64,000 nucleotides of DNA from JBDSZL01 sp039925145 (GCA_039925145.1 JBDSZL010000088.1:1-64000); one strand, 5' to 3'. Shown: positions 16,816 to 26,108, counted from the first letter of the stretch. The notes: a model not told the origin generated them from the sequence alone. Numbers and translations: made by a program.

Positions 16816-17309
16816 ACATCCGCCAGGCGCTCCTGGCTGACCTCGACCACGAATGCGCCGTCACCCGCCGCGTCCTCGAACGGGTGCCGGCGGGCTCACT
16901 GGCGTGGAAGCCGCACGAGAAATCGTTCTCGCTCGGCGGGCTCGCCACCCACCTGAGCCAGCTGCCCCACTGGGGCACGCAGATCCTCGACCGTGACGTC
17001 TACGATCTGGCCACGGCCGGCCCCCACCGCGACGAAGCGACATCCGTCGCGGAGGTGCTGACCACCTTTGACAGACACGCGGCCGAAGTCCGGCAGAGTC
17101 TGCTGACGCACACGGACGCCGAACTCACATCGATGTGGTCGCTCAAGCGCGGCCACGAGACGATGCTGAGCATGCCGCGCGCCTCAGCGCTTCGCAGTTT
17201 TCTCCTGCATCACCTGATTCACCATCGCGGACAGCTCACGGTCTACCTGCGTCTGCTCGATGTGCCGCTCCCACCGATCTACGGACCGAGCGCCGACGAG
17301 CCCTTGTGA
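16812..17309 (+). CDS. DinB family protein (second copy)
   Basis: A 165-residue DinB/YfiT-like four-helix bundle. Signature parts are SLGGLATHLSQLPHWGTQIL (first metal histidine) and LRSFLLHHLIHHRGQLTVYL (the H-x3-H pair), with a closing LPPIYGPSADEP typical of this clade. Members include thiol S-transferases. It differs clearly from the DinB at 13153, so the pair is not a recent duplication. It is coupled on both sides by 4-nt overlaps, to LemA upstream and the membrane protein downstream. The substrate is unknown. Confidence 0.88.
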   Translation: MNIRQALLADLDHECAVTRRVLERVPAGSLAWKPHEKSFSLGGLATHLSQLPHWGTQILDRDVYDLATAGPHRDEATSVAEVLTTFDRHAAEVRQSLLTHTDAELTSMWSLKRGHETMLSMPRASALRSFLLHHLIHHRGQLTVYLRLLDVPLPPIYGPSADEPL

Positions 17310-18781
17310 CGCGCGCCCTCACGGCCGCGCTCGGCGCCGTGCTGTTCTTCGTGGTCGCGACTGCGAATTCGGGAGGGTATCGCTATGGCGCCTCCGATCA
17401 GGCCTTTTACGTCCCCGCCGTTGCCGCGGAACTGAATCCCGCGCTGTTCCCCCGCGACCGCGCCCTGCTGGCGCCGCAGATGCGGCTCTGGGCCGGTGGG
17501 CACGTCCTCGCGGCCGCCGCACGCCTCGCGGGCGGCGACCTTCCCGCAGTATTCCTTGCCGTCTACGTGCTCAGTCTGCTGCTACTGGCAGCGGGCGGCA
17601 TCGTACTGGCGCGCAGTCTGGGATGTGACTGGTGGACGGTCGCCACATTTCTCGTGCTGCTCACGCTCCGTCACCGCATTGCCAAGACCGGCGCGAACTC
17701 GCTCGAAGGCTACATGCACCCGCGCATGCTGGCATTTGCGTGCGGGCTATTCGTGCTCGCGGCCATGGTCCAGCGGAGGTGGTGGCTCGCCGCCGGTGCC
17801 ACCGCCATCGTGGCGATCATCCACCCAACGACAGCGATCTGGTTCGGCGGGGTGCTGGTTCTGGGAGCTGCCTGGCAGTGGCGTCATGAGCGACGACTGT
17901 GGATCTGCGCAGCCGTTGCGCTCTCGGCGGGGCTGCTCGTCGCGATGTTCGCCGGGTCCGCGCGCCTGACCAGGATGGACGCCGCGTGGCTGCAGGTGCT
18001 GGGCGACAAGGACTACCTCTTCTCTGCTGACTGGCCGCTCTATGCATGGGCGATCAACCTCTCGTACCCGGCCATCGTGATCGCCCTGTACCGCCGGCGC
18101 CAATTCCTCGGGGTGACGCGGCCTGGCGAAACGGCGCTCGTCGCTGGCGTGCTGGGCGTGGTGCTCGCCTTCCTGCTGACGCTGCCGCTCACGCAAGCGC
18201 GGATCGCGCTCGTGGTTCAGCTCCAGATCAACCGGGTCTTCTGGCTGCTGGACGTGACAGCCATGCTGTATGTGGCCTGGTGGATTTGCGCGCTGGCCGC
18301 TCGTGCGTGGCCAGGGCGCGGTCGTGCCCTGCTCGCCGCGATCCTGCTGACGATGGCGTGCGTTCGCGGCTACTACGTTCTGCACGTGCAGACCGGACGG
18401 CCGCTGATCCAGGAGGCCCTCGCCGCCACGCCATGGACCGATGTGATGGCGTGGCTCGAGCAGCAACCGGCGTCGTGGCACGTGCTCGCCGATCCAGCGC
18501 ACGGGTGGAAATACGGATCGAGCGTCCGCGTGGCGGCATTGCGAGACACGGTTCTCGAATCCGGCAAGGACTCGGCCATGGCCATGTACGACCGAGGGGT
18601 CGCCAGTCGTGTGTTCGAGCGAGCCCGGGCACTGGCGACGTTCGACGATCTGAGGCTCGACGACATCCAGCGGCTGGACGCCCAATACGGCCTCGACGTC
18701 TTTGTGGATCGCGCAGACCGCGCCTTTCCGCTGCCGGAGCTCTACCGCAATGCGCAGTTCGTCGTTTACGATCTTCGATGA
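17306..18781 (+). CDS. Polytopic membrane protein of unknown function
   Basis: A 491-residue integral membrane protein with about 10-12 hydrophobic segments and a soluble C-terminal region of about 110 residues. Early motifs such as YGASDQAFYVPAVAAELNP and LRHRIAKTGANSLEGYMHPR recall membrane proteins with a glycosyltransferase C (GT-C)-like layout, in which early loops carry acidic residues, but I cannot assign a family. The GTG at 17306 overlaps the DinB stop by 4 nt, and earlier in-frame codons fall in the DinB gene. The YheT-like hydrolase follows with an ATGA overlap. Context suggests an envelope or lipid role; this is inference. Confidence 0.75.
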   Translation: MTRALTAALGAVLFFVVATANSGGYRYGASDQAFYVPAVAAELNPALFPRDRALLAPQMRLWAGGHVLAAAARLAGGDLPAVFLAVYVLSLLLLAAGGIVLARSLGCDWWTVATFLVLLTLRHRIAKTGANSLEGYMHPRMLAFACGLFVLAAMVQRRWWLAAGATAIVAIIHPTTAIWFGGVLVLGAAWQWRHERRLWICAAVALSAGLLVAMFAGSARLTRMDAAWLQVLGDKDYLFSADWPLYAWAINLSYPAIVIALYRRRQFLGVTRPGETALVAGVLGVVLAFLLTLPLTQARIALVVQLQINRVFWLLDVTAMLYVAWWICALAARAWPGRGRALLAAILLTMACVRGYYVLHVQTGRPLIQEALAATPWTDVMAWLEQQPASWHVLADPAHGWKYGSSVRVAALRDTVLESGKDSAMAMYDRGVASRVFERARALATFDDLRLDDIQRLDAQYGLDVFVDRADRAFPLPELYRNAQFVVYDLR

Positions 18782-19836
18782 TGACGACCGATCTCCCGCC
18801 GGCGGCTGACGTGCTTCGCACATGGCGCGCGGCGGATTTCGCGCCGCGACGCGGCCTGGGCAACGGTCACGTCATGACCATCTTCGCCTGGGCCTGCCGG
18901 CGTCAGTTCGCCACGCTGCCAGAACCCGAGGCGCGACTGATCCATGTGAGTGGCGATACGCAGGTGCTTGCCCACTGTCACTGGCAGGCCGAGCCCGATC
19001 AGCACCCCACCTTGCTTGCGCTCCACGGGCTCGAGGGATCGAGCACCGTCCATTACATGCGTGGCCTCGCCGAGAAGGCCTGGCGGCGTGGGTGGAACGT
19101 CGTTCGACTGAATCAGCGCAACTGTGGTGGCACAGAGCACCTCACACCCGGCCTGTACCATTCGGGGCTGACCGACGATCCACGTGCCGTGATCCGATCG
19201 CTCGTCCAGAGCAAAGGACTGCGATCCTTTGGCATCGTCGGTTATTCGCTCGGGGGCAATCTCACGGTGAAGCTGGCGGGCGAACTGGCCTCTAGTCCCG
19301 ACCTGCCGGTCAGCGCCGCGGTGGCCGTGTGCCCGACGATCGATCTCGCACGCTGCGTCGATGCCATCGAACGCCGACGCAACGCCATCTATCAGTTCAA
19401 CTTCGTTCGCAATCTCAAAGCCCGTATGCGTCGCAAAGCGGTGAACTGGCCTGACGCGTTCGACCTTTCCGGACTCGACCGCATCCGCACCATCCGTGAG
19501 TTCGACGACAGGTACACGGCGCCGCACCATGGTTTCGGCGACGCGGCCAACTACTACCATCGCGCGAGCGCGCTGCGGGTCGCCGACCGGATTCAGATTC
19601 CCACGTTGATTCTCGCCGCCGAGGACGACCCGTTCGTGCCGATCGATCAGTTTGCCGATCCGGCCGTACGGGACAACCGGTTCGTGCAGGTTCGCCTGTC
19701 GCGTCACGGCGGGCACTGCGCGTTCGTCGGCTCGAGCACCTCGGACCGTGACGGCTTCTGGGCCGAGACCGAAGCGCTCGACTTCCTGTCGGCGTTCACG
19801 CCACTGTCAGCTGGCGCTTCTGCAATTCCTCGATGA
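18778..19836 (+). CDS. YheT-family alpha/beta-hydrolase
   Basis: A 352-residue hydrolase of the YheT/ABHD1-3 family. Features in order: LGNGHVMTIFAW (the family's near-N-terminal block), LLALHGLEGSSTVHYMRGLA (oxyanion region), VRLNQRNCGGTEHLTPGLYH, the nucleophile elbow VGYSLGGNL, acid residue in AAEDDPFVP and histidine in SRHGGHCAFVG. The catalytic triad is complete. Relatives act on lipids or unknown esters; the substrate is not predictable. Two tandem ATG codons (18778 and 18781) sit on the upstream stop. The 3' end overlaps the convergent DUF72 gene by 41 nt. Confidence 0.9.
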   Translation: MMTTDLPPAADVLRTWRAADFAPRRGLGNGHVMTIFAWACRRQFATLPEPEARLIHVSGDTQVLAHCHWQAEPDQHPTLLALHGLEGSSTVHYMRGLAEKAWRRGWNVVRLNQRNCGGTEHLTPGLYHSGLTDDPRAVIRSLVQSKGLRSFGIVGYSLGGNLTVKLAGELASSPDLPVSAAVAVCPTIDLARCVDAIERRRNAIYQFNFVRNLKARMRRKAVNWPDAFDLSGLDRIRTIREFDDRYTAPHHGFGDAANYYHRASALRVADRIQIPTLILAAEDDPFVPIDQFADPAVRDNRFVQVRLSRHGGHCAFVGSSTSDRDGFWAETEALDFLSAFTPLSAGASAIPR

Positions 19837-20518
19837 ATGCCGCCGCGAACGCGGGCCCCTTGCCTTCGTCCTCATGCTTGAAGAACACGAAGGCGTCGTC
19901 CCAGACAGTGGCCTGCGCGGCCACGGCATCGGCCCAGCGGCTGAAGTCCTCGGTCACGTAGCCTTCATCGCGCAACCGGAAATAGCCATGTCGTGCCGTG
20001 GCGACAAGCGGCGTGGTCTTGTCTCCGAAGTCGGCGATACACAAGGCGGCATTGTGCTCCCGCAGCGCCGCGTAGACCTCTTCGTTGAGCCATGAGGGAT
20101 GCCGGAACTCGAAGGCCGTGCGCAGGTCGCCAGGCAACTGGCCCAGAAACGCCCGTAGCCGCGGCAAATCGCAGCGGAACGACGGCGCGAGCTGGAAGAG
20201 CAAAGGGCCGAGGTGCGGACCGAGCAGCCGGGCACTGTCGCAGAAAACGGTCAGCACGTCCGTGCAGTCGGCCAGCCGTTTGTCGTGCGTGATGCGCCGC
20301 GGCGCCTTGAGCGTATAGGAGAAGGCTGGAGGCGCCTGCGCGCGCCACGCTTCAGTCGTCTTCGGCACCGGCACCCGGTAGAAGGTGTAGTTAATCTCGA
20401 CCGCGTGAAAGCGCTCGCTGTAGAACGCGAACATGCGCTTGGCGGAATACTTCTCCGGATAGAAGCTGCCGCGCCATTCCGGATAGTTGTAGCCCGACGT
20501 GCCAACGTGAATCCGCAT
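19796..20518 (-). CDS. DUF72 (YecE-like) protein
   Basis: A 240-residue TIM-barrel-like DUF72 protein. The start MRIHVGTSGYNYPEWRGSFY is the family hallmark. It is followed by FHAVEINYTFYRVP, FSYTLKAPRRITHDKRL, LLFQLAPSFR, AFEFRHPSW and the YFRLRDEGY and DAFVFFKHEDEG blocks. Biochemical function is unknown. Length is standard. Convergent with the YheT-like gene, overlapping its 3' end on the opposite strand, so the two messages share 41 nt of antisense. A purine run AGGAGA lies about 12 nt before the ATG. It is not clearly part of the efflux operon, whose last gene starts 48 bp away on the same strand. Confidence 0.93.
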   Translation of the reverse strand: MRIHVGTSGYNYPEWRGSFYPEKYSAKRMFAFYSERFHAVEINYTFYRVPVPKTTEAWRAQAPPAFSYTLKAPRRITHDKRLADCTDVLTVFCDSARLLGPHLGPLLFQLAPSFRCDLPRLRAFLGQLPGDLRTAFEFRHPSWLNEEVYAALREHNAALCIADFGDKTTPLVATARHGYFRLRDEGYVTEDFSRWADAVAAQATVWDDAFVFFKHEDEGKGPAFAAAFIEELQKRQLTVA

Positions 20519-20565
20519 GGTTCTCAGATGTCTCCTGTCTCGCGGTTCGGAGCGTGGAGTTTCCG

Positions 20566-21693
20566 CTACGCCCGCTTGCTCGATCGGAACGCGGCCAGCG
20601 CCGTGACCGCACCACCCCAGGCGGCAAGCGCCGCGAACTGGGGCCACAGCACGTCGAAGCCCAGCCCCTTGAGGAAGATACCCCGAACGATGATGAGGAA
20701 GTAACGGAGTGGAATGAGCCTCGTCACGTGCTGAATCAGCACAGGCATGTTTTCGATGGGGAAGATGAACCCGGACAGGTACACCATCGGGACGATGAAG
20801 AAGAATGTCGACGTCATCATCGCCTGTTGCTGTGTCGACGAGATGGTGGACACGAGCAGCCCCAGACCCAGGGTCGAGACCAGGTAGACCAGGCTGCCGC
20901 CCAGGAGCAGCAGCATGCTGCCCCGAAAGGGTACCTGAAACCAGAAGACGGCAAGGCCGACGACGAGCAGCACGTCGATGAAGCCAACAAGGCCGTAGGG
21001 GAGCAGTTTGCCGACAATCAGTTCCCATCGGCCGACCGGCGTCACGTTCAACTGATCGAGTGTGCCGAGCTCACGCTCGCGCACGATCGCCATCGAGGTC
21101 AGGTTTGCCGTCACCATCAGCAGCAGCATGGCCAGCACGCCAGGCACCATGAAGTTGCGGCTCTCGAGATCGGGGTTGAACCACACGCGCACGCGCCCCT
21201 CGATTCCCGGCGGTCGCGCCCCGCGCTCGAGCGCGATTCTCTCGTTGAACTGCCCTACCAGCCCCTGCACGTACGCGAGGGCCACGCCCGAGGAGTTGGC
21301 ATCAGTCCCGTCGGCGATCACCTGCACTTCGGCAGGATGGTCGAGCCGCGACATCCCGGCCCGCTCCACCGCGTCGCCAAACCCGGGGGCAATCACGAGG
21401 GCAATCCACGCCGCTCCGCCCAGCAGATCGCCCTCGACCTTGTTAAGGTTCTGCTCCTCGCGCACGATGTCGAAGTAGGGCGAGGCGGCAAACTGCTCGA
21501 TCAATTGCCGGCTACGCGGCGAATGGTCGCCGTCGGCAATCACCATCGGCACGTGGTGCACGTCGGTCGTGGCGGCGTAACCCAGCAACGCGAGCTGCAG
21601 GACGGGAGCCACAATCACCAGCCGCAACAGTTGCGGCGAGCGTCGCAGCTCGACGAACTCCTTCCACATGAGCGTGAGGACACGGCGCCTCAT
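20566..21693 (-). CDS. ABC-2 type permease (YbhR/YhhJ-like), last gene of efflux operon
   Basis: A 375-residue ABC-2 permease. One N-terminal transmembrane helix follows the basic start (MRRRVLTLMWKEFVELRR), then comes a large extracytoplasmic domain (about 45-170) and five C-terminal helices. Family blocks are MAIVRERELGTLDQLNVTPV, TISSTQQQAMMT, LSGFIFPIENMP and IPLRYFLIIVRGIFLKG. It forms a heteromeric channel with the next gene. The ATG at 21693 overlaps that gene's stop by 4 nt. The arrangement matches ybhS/ybhR of the E. coli YbhGFSR exporter. The substrate is probably a drug or other toxic small molecule. Confidence 0.92.
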   Translation of the reverse strand: MRRRVLTLMWKEFVELRRSPQLLRLVIVAPVLQLALLGYAATTDVHHVPMVIADGDHSPRSRQLIEQFAASPYFDIVREEQNLNKVEGDLLGGAAWIALVIAPGFGDAVERAGMSRLDHPAEVQVIADGTDANSSGVALAYVQGLVGQFNERIALERGARPPGIEGRVRVWFNPDLESRNFMVPGVLAMLLLMVTANLTSMAIVRERELGTLDQLNVTPVGRWELIVGKLLPYGLVGFIDVLLVVGLAVFWFQVPFRGSMLLLLGGSLVYLVSTLGLGLLVSTISSTQQQAMMTSTFFFIVPMVYLSGFIFPIENMPVLIQHVTRLIPLRYFLIIVRGIFLKGLGFDVLWPQFAALAAWGGAVTALAAFRSSKRA

Positions 21694-22787
21694 CGCCGGC
21701 TCAGCCTTGCAGCCGACAGGCCGAGCACGGCGGCGGCATATATCGCCAGGGCGCCCAGCTGCGGCCACAGAGACGGTAGATCCCGCCCTTTCAGCACAAT
21801 CCCTCGCAGCGCGATGAGAAAGTACCGCGCGGGGATGACCGCCGACACATACTGCAGAGCCGCCGGCATGCTCGCAATCGGAAAGATGAAGCCAGACAAC
21901 ATCAGCGTCGGCAGCATCGCAATCAGGGCCGCGGCCTGAAACGCGACTTGCTGCGTCTGGGCCACGGTCGAGACCAGCAGGCCGGTTCCCAGCGCGCCTA
22001 TCAGGAATAGGGTCACCACCACCGACAGCGCCATCCAGCTGCCGCGCATGGGCAAGTCGAAGAACACGATGGCCGCCACCACGATGCCCATCGCGCCCAC
22101 CTGCGAGATGACGAGGTAGGGCAGGGTCTTCCCGCTGACGAAGGCGAACGTGGATATCGGCGACATTCGCACTTGCTCCATCGTTCCGCGTTCCTTCTCA
22201 CGCACGATGGAGAGAGCGGTGGACACCACCGCCGTGATCATGGAGATGAACGCGATCAATCCCGGCACCAGAAACACAGTGCTGCGCAGCTCGGGGTTGT
22301 ACCAGATGCGTGGCTGGGCCATCGCTGCCACGAGGGGCGGCCGGCCGGGCAGCCGCAGCGAGGCCTCCCGCAGGACGGCTGTCACGTATCCCAGCACGGT
22401 CGTGGCGGTGTTGGCGTTGTCTCCGTCGATGATGACTTGAACCTGCGCGGTCTGAGCGGAGCGCACCTGCCGCGAGAACTCCGCTGGAATGGCCAGAACC
22501 GCGCGAGCCGTCCGGCGATCGACGAGGCCTGCCGCCTCGTGTGCGGACCGCGGCGCGGCCACGATGTCGAAATATGTGGAACGCGAGAAGGCGGCCACCA
22601 GTTGCCGGCTCTCAACCGAGTCGTCGCGATCGTCCACGGCGAGTGCCACGTGTCTGATATCGAAGTTGAGCGCGTATCCGTAGAGGAAGAGAAAGAACGT
22701 CGGCACGAAGACGAGAATGACAAGCGTCCGGGAGTCGCGCCGAATCTGCCGCAACTCCTTCAACGCCACGGCCCACGCCGCTCTCAT
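21690..22787 (-). CDS. ABC-2 type permease (YbhS-like)
   Basis: A 365-residue permease with the same layout as its neighbour: N-terminal helix after AAWAVALKELRQIRRDSRT, a periplasmic domain of about 130 residues, and five membrane segments at the C terminus. Diagnostic parts are LSIVREKERGTMEQVRMSPI, TVAQTQQVAFQAAAL, MLSGFIFPIASMP and IPARYFLIALRGIVLKG. The two permeases are clearly paralogous. Four-nucleotide overlaps join it to the ATPase upstream and to the other permease downstream, implying equal synthesis and a heterodimeric channel. Confidence 0.92.
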   Translation of the reverse strand: MRAAWAVALKELRQIRRDSRTLVILVFVPTFFLFLYGYALNFDIRHVALAVDDRDDSVESRQLVAAFSRSTYFDIVAAPRSAHEAAGLVDRRTARAVLAIPAEFSRQVRSAQTAQVQVIIDGDNANTATTVLGYVTAVLREASLRLPGRPPLVAAMAQPRIWYNPELRSTVFLVPGLIAFISMITAVVSTALSIVREKERGTMEQVRMSPISTFAFVSGKTLPYLVISQVGAMGIVVAAIVFFDLPMRGSWMALSVVVTLFLIGALGTGLLVSTVAQTQQVAFQAAALIAMLPTLMLSGFIFPIASMPAALQYVSAVIPARYFLIALRGIVLKGRDLPSLWPQLGALAIYAAAVLGLSAARLSRR

Positions 22788-23728
22788 GAGGCTTTATCCA
22801 CGTCCATGCGGTCGACCACATCGAGGAACACGTCCTCGAGTGAGGGCACAACGAGCTCAGTCCCGCCCACGACCAGCCCGCGCTGTTCCAGTACCTCGCG
22901 CAATCGCGCGGGCGTTGTCTCGTGTCCTCGCAGCACCGCGTGCACCGCCGTCCCGAACAGGCTGGTCTTCTCCACCTCCACCATGCGGTCGAGCTCGGCC
23001 ATCAGTCCGACGGCATTGGGTCCGCGGACCTCCACGATCGGACGATTCTCGAACGTGCGCTTGAGCTCGGCCGTCGTGCCGAGCACCGCCAACCGGCCTG
23101 CGTGGATGATCGCCACGCGATCGCAGCGCTCGGCTTCGTCGAGGTAGTGCGTCGTCACCAGCACCGTGGTGCCGCCGCGCGAGAGCCCATCGATCAGCCG
23201 CCAGAATTCGCGCCGCGATACCGGGTCTACGCCTCCCGTCGGCTCGTCGAGAAACACGATGGGTGGCTCGTGCAGTAGCGCACAGCCGAGTGCGAGGCGC
23301 TGTCGCCACCCTCCGGCCAGACTGCGGGCGATCACGTGCTCTTTGCCGATCAGGCCGCCCATCTCGAGCGCGAACTGCCGGCGGTCACGCAACCGGTTAC
23401 CGGTGAGGCCGTAGAGTCCGGCATAAAACCGGATGTTCTGATCGACAGTGAGCAGTTCGTACAGCGAGAAACGCTGAGACATGTACCCGATGCGCCGCTT
23501 GACGCCTTCAGGATTCACCATCACGTCGGTGCCGTCGATCGTGGCACGCCCTGAGGACGGCCGGAGCAGACCGCAGAGCATCCGGATGGTCGTCGACTTG
23601 CCGGCGCCGTTGCTGCCGAGCAGCCCGAACACTTCGCCGCGCGCCACCTCAAAGGTCACATCGTCGACCGCCTTGAAGCCGCTGAACTGCCGCGACAGAT
23701 GCTCGCAGGCGATGGCAGGACCGCTCAC
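22784..23728 (-). CDS. ABC transporter ATPase (second of two)
   Basis: A 314-residue ATP-binding subunit. Walker A is GSNGAGKST, the Q-loop lies in GYMSQRFSLYELLT, the signature position has the unusual SLAGGWRQRLALG, Walker B is IVFLDEPTGGVDP, and the switch histidine is in TTHYLDEAERCD. The sequence resembles the C-terminal ATPase half of YbhF. The C-terminal 90 residues match the usual YbhF extension ending in SLEDVFLDV. The signature carries AGGWRQ where SGGMKQ or SGGWKQ is usual, but it should remain functional. The GTG start overlaps the TolC stop by 4 nt. It probably pairs with the ATPase at 25085. Confidence 0.93.
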   Translation of the reverse strand: MSGPAIACEHLSRQFSGFKAVDDVTFEVARGEVFGLLGSNGAGKSTTIRMLCGLLRPSSGRATIDGTDVMVNPEGVKRRIGYMSQRFSLYELLTVDQNIRFYAGLYGLTGNRLRDRRQFALEMGGLIGKEHVIARSLAGGWRQRLALGCALLHEPPIVFLDEPTGGVDPVSRREFWRLIDGLSRGGTTVLVTTHYLDEAERCDRVAIIHAGRLAVLGTTAELKRTFENRPIVEVRGPNAVGLMAELDRMVEVEKTSLFGTAVHAVLRGHETTPARLREVLEQRGLVVGGTELVVPSLEDVFLDVVDRMDVDKAS

Positions 23729-25074
23729 GATGGTGGCCGTCCTACCGTGCGTGCGAGACGCGCCTCGCCCAGCCGGACGGCGGACATGAGTCGCGTGCGC
23801 TCGAGTTCGGCCTCGAGCAGCGTGAGATCGGCATCGAGCACTTCGGTGCTGGTCGCGACGCCCACCGCAAATCGCTCGCGCAGCACCCGCGCCGCCTCGG
23901 TCGCAGCGGTGACGACTTCTGCGGACGCCTCGACGGCCTCGCGGCTCGAGGCAAGATCGAGCAGACGCTGCTGGACCTCGACGGCAATCGACGCGTCGAA
24001 GTCTGCGATGCGCGCGCGCAGGGCGTCGGCCTGGGCGCTCGAGACCGCCACCTCCGCCCTGGAACGACCGCTGTCCCAGAGCGACCACGAGACGTTGACA
24101 CCGAGGTCCCACGACGTGTTCCATCTGTCGGCGCGCGGAACGAAGCGCTGATTCGGTCTGGCTGGCTCGACGGCGGCCACGGCGCCCACCTGCGGCCGGC
24201 TGGAGGCGCGAGCCGCGTCAGCCGCACTCCGCAGCGCGCGCTCACGTTCGGCAAGCGCCTGCCGCTCGGGCCGCACCTGAATTGCGCGGGCAAGAAGAGC
24301 CGACGCTGGCTGCGATTCCAGCGCGGACGCCCCCGGCATGCTCGACTCAATTGGCGAGCTGGGCGTGATGACATCGGCCGGCGCCGCGCCGACGAGACGG
24401 CGCAGCTGCGCTTCGGCCAGTGACGCTTCATTGCGGACCTGAATCAGTTGCACGTTCTGTCGCCCCCGCTGGGCCTGTGCGGACGAGAGTTCATTCGGAG
24501 GCAGCACTCCGGTTTCAACGCGCGCCCGAACGTCGCCGAGCGCCGCGTCGGCACGCTGCAGTGCGTGCTCGAGGACGTCGGCGCGTTGTTTGGCGGTCAC
24601 GAACGTCCAATACGCTGTCGTCACCTCGAGCTCGAGATCCGCCAGCGCGGCGCGGCTCTCTGCGCCCGCCGCCCGCTCATCGCCGCGGGCCGCCCTGACA
24701 AGAGCCCCGAAGCGGCCGCTGGTGAACAGCGGTAGCAGCATCTCCGCCCGGGCGCGGTAGTTGGTCGGTATGTCGGGAAAGATCACGCGAATGCGACCGT
24801 CCGATTGCGGGATGCCGAACGCCTCGACATGATTCGTGCGGAGCACGCTCGACATCGCCGTCAAGGTGGGTCTGCCGAGGGCCAGACGCGCAGTCACCGC
24901 TGCCGACGCCGCCGCTTCGCGCGCGCGGCTCTCGGCCAGCCGCGGCGACGAGGCCACGGCCCGCTCGAGCGCCGCGTCGAGTGACAGGGGCACGACCACC
25001 TGCGCCGAGGCTGGCGCAGGCACGCGCACAATCAGGATCGCGACGACGAGCATCCACCAACGCGAGAGTTTCAT
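23725..25074 (-). CDS. TolC-like outer membrane efflux protein
   Basis: A 449-residue TolC family protein. A signal peptide ends at ASAQ (about residue 25). It is followed by two homologous repeats rich in coiled-coil heptads, with the motifs LSLDAALERAVASSPRLAE, LEVTTAYWTFVTAKQRADVL, DVRARVETGVLPPNELSSAQ and, in the second half, VLRERFAVGVATSTEVLDAD. It forms the outer-membrane channel of the tripartite pump. Its position between the two ATPase genes is unusual; in most bacteria TolC is encoded elsewhere. It ends on the start of the second ATPase (GTGA). Confidence 0.93.
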   Translation of the reverse strand: MKLSRWWMLVVAILIVRVPAPASAQVVVPLSLDAALERAVASSPRLAESRAREAAASAAVTARLALGRPTLTAMSSVLRTNHVEAFGIPQSDGRIRVIFPDIPTNYRARAEMLLPLFTSGRFGALVRAARGDERAAGAESRAALADLELEVTTAYWTFVTAKQRADVLEHALQRADAALGDVRARVETGVLPPNELSSAQAQRGRQNVQLIQVRNEASLAEAQLRRLVGAAPADVITPSSPIESSMPGASALESQPASALLARAIQVRPERQALAERERALRSAADAARASSRPQVGAVAAVEPARPNQRFVPRADRWNTSWDLGVNVSWSLWDSGRSRAEVAVSSAQADALRARIADFDASIAVEVQQRLLDLASSREAVEASAEVVTAATEAARVLRERFAVGVATSTEVLDADLTLLEAELERTRLMSAVRLGEARLARTVGRPPS

Positions 25075-25084
25075 GACAGCTGCC

Positions 25085-26065
25085 TCATGACGCCACCGGC
25101 GCGTCGGAGCGATGGTCGGCCTCGGCTTTGGCGGCCGAGAGCCGGTCAATGAACACGTCCTCCAGACTGGGGACGATGCTCCGCACCGCGGTGGGCGTGA
25201 GACCGGCGGCCGACAGGTGCGTGACAATTTGTTCGGACGCGGAGGCGTCTGGAACGTGCGCATGAAGCCGATCGCCGAACAGCTGCACCCGATCCGGTCC
25301 CAACAGTCCGCGCAGTGCCTCGAGCGCGCGGCGCGGCGCCGGGGCCACCACTTCGAGCATCGTGCCGCTGAGCCCGCGTTGCAGCCGCGCAGGCTGGTCA
25401 ATGGCCAGCAGCCGGCCCTCGTGCAGGAGTGCCACGCGCCCGCATCGTTCTGCTTCATCGAGGTAGGGCGTGGCGAGCAAAATGGTGAGGCCCTGGGCTC
25501 GAAACTCGGCAAGGAGCTTCCAGAACTCGCGGCGCGAGACGGGATCGACACCCGTGGTCGGCTCGTCGAGCACCAGCAGATGCGGCTGATGCACGAGCGT
25601 GCAGGCCAGAGCCAGTTTCTGCTTCATCCCGCCGGACAGTCGATCCGCGAGGCGCGACCGAAACGGCAGAAGGCCCGTGAGCGTCAGCAGGCGGGTCCGC
25701 AGGTCGGCAAAATGACGGACGCCGTGAAGGCGCGCGAAGAATTCGATGTTCTCGTCTATCGACAGGTCCCCATACAGACTGAACTGCTGCGGCAGGTAGC
25801 CAATGGCGGCCGTCGCAGCCCGATGCGTGCGAAACGGATCGGCGCCGAAGACTCGCACCGATCCCTGTGTCGGGCTCAGGAGCCCGCACACCAGACGAAG
25901 GAGCGTCGTCTTGCCCGCACCATCTGGCCCGATGAGCCCAAACATCTCGCCGCTGTGGACCGCGAGGGAGACGCCATCGAGCGCTGTTACCGCGCCAAAC
26001 GTCCGGCGGACCGCCTCGAGCGAGACCGGCGTCGTGTCAGCGGTTGTGTCGTTCGGTGTCGGCAT
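25085..26065 (-). CDS. ABC transporter ATPase (first of two)
   Basis: A 326-residue ATPase. Walker A is GPDGAGKTT, Q-loop GYLPQQFSLYGDL, signature LSGGMKQKLALAC, Walker B LLVLDEPTTGVDP; the usual switch histidine is replaced (ILLATPYLDEAERC, proline in place of histidine after the threonine). This loss of the H-loop histidine is typical of the degenerate N-terminal half of YbhF-like double ATPases, so this subunit may be the non-hydrolysing partner. The ATG at 26065 (MPTPND) was chosen for a GGAG about 7 nt upstream; ATGs at 26083-26086 are possible. It resembles the N-terminal half of YbhF. Confidence 0.92.
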   Translation of the reverse strand: MPTPNDTTADTTPVSLEAVRRTFGAVTALDGVSLAVHSGEMFGLIGPDGAGKTTLLRLVCGLLSPTQGSVRVFGADPFRTHRAATAAIGYLPQQFSLYGDLSIDENIEFFARLHGVRHFADLRTRLLTLTGLLPFRSRLADRLSGGMKQKLALACTLVHQPHLLVLDEPTTGVDPVSRREFWKLLAEFRAQGLTILLATPYLDEAERCGRVALLHEGRLLAIDQPARLQRGLSGTMLEVVAPAPRRALEALRGLLGPDRVQLFGDRLHAHVPDASASEQIVTHLSAAGLTPTAVRSIVPSLEDVFIDRLSAAKAEADHRSDAPVAS

Positions 26066-26108
26066 GGGCCACTCCAACGGCATCATCACTGCGAGCCGAG
26101 GCAGCGCA

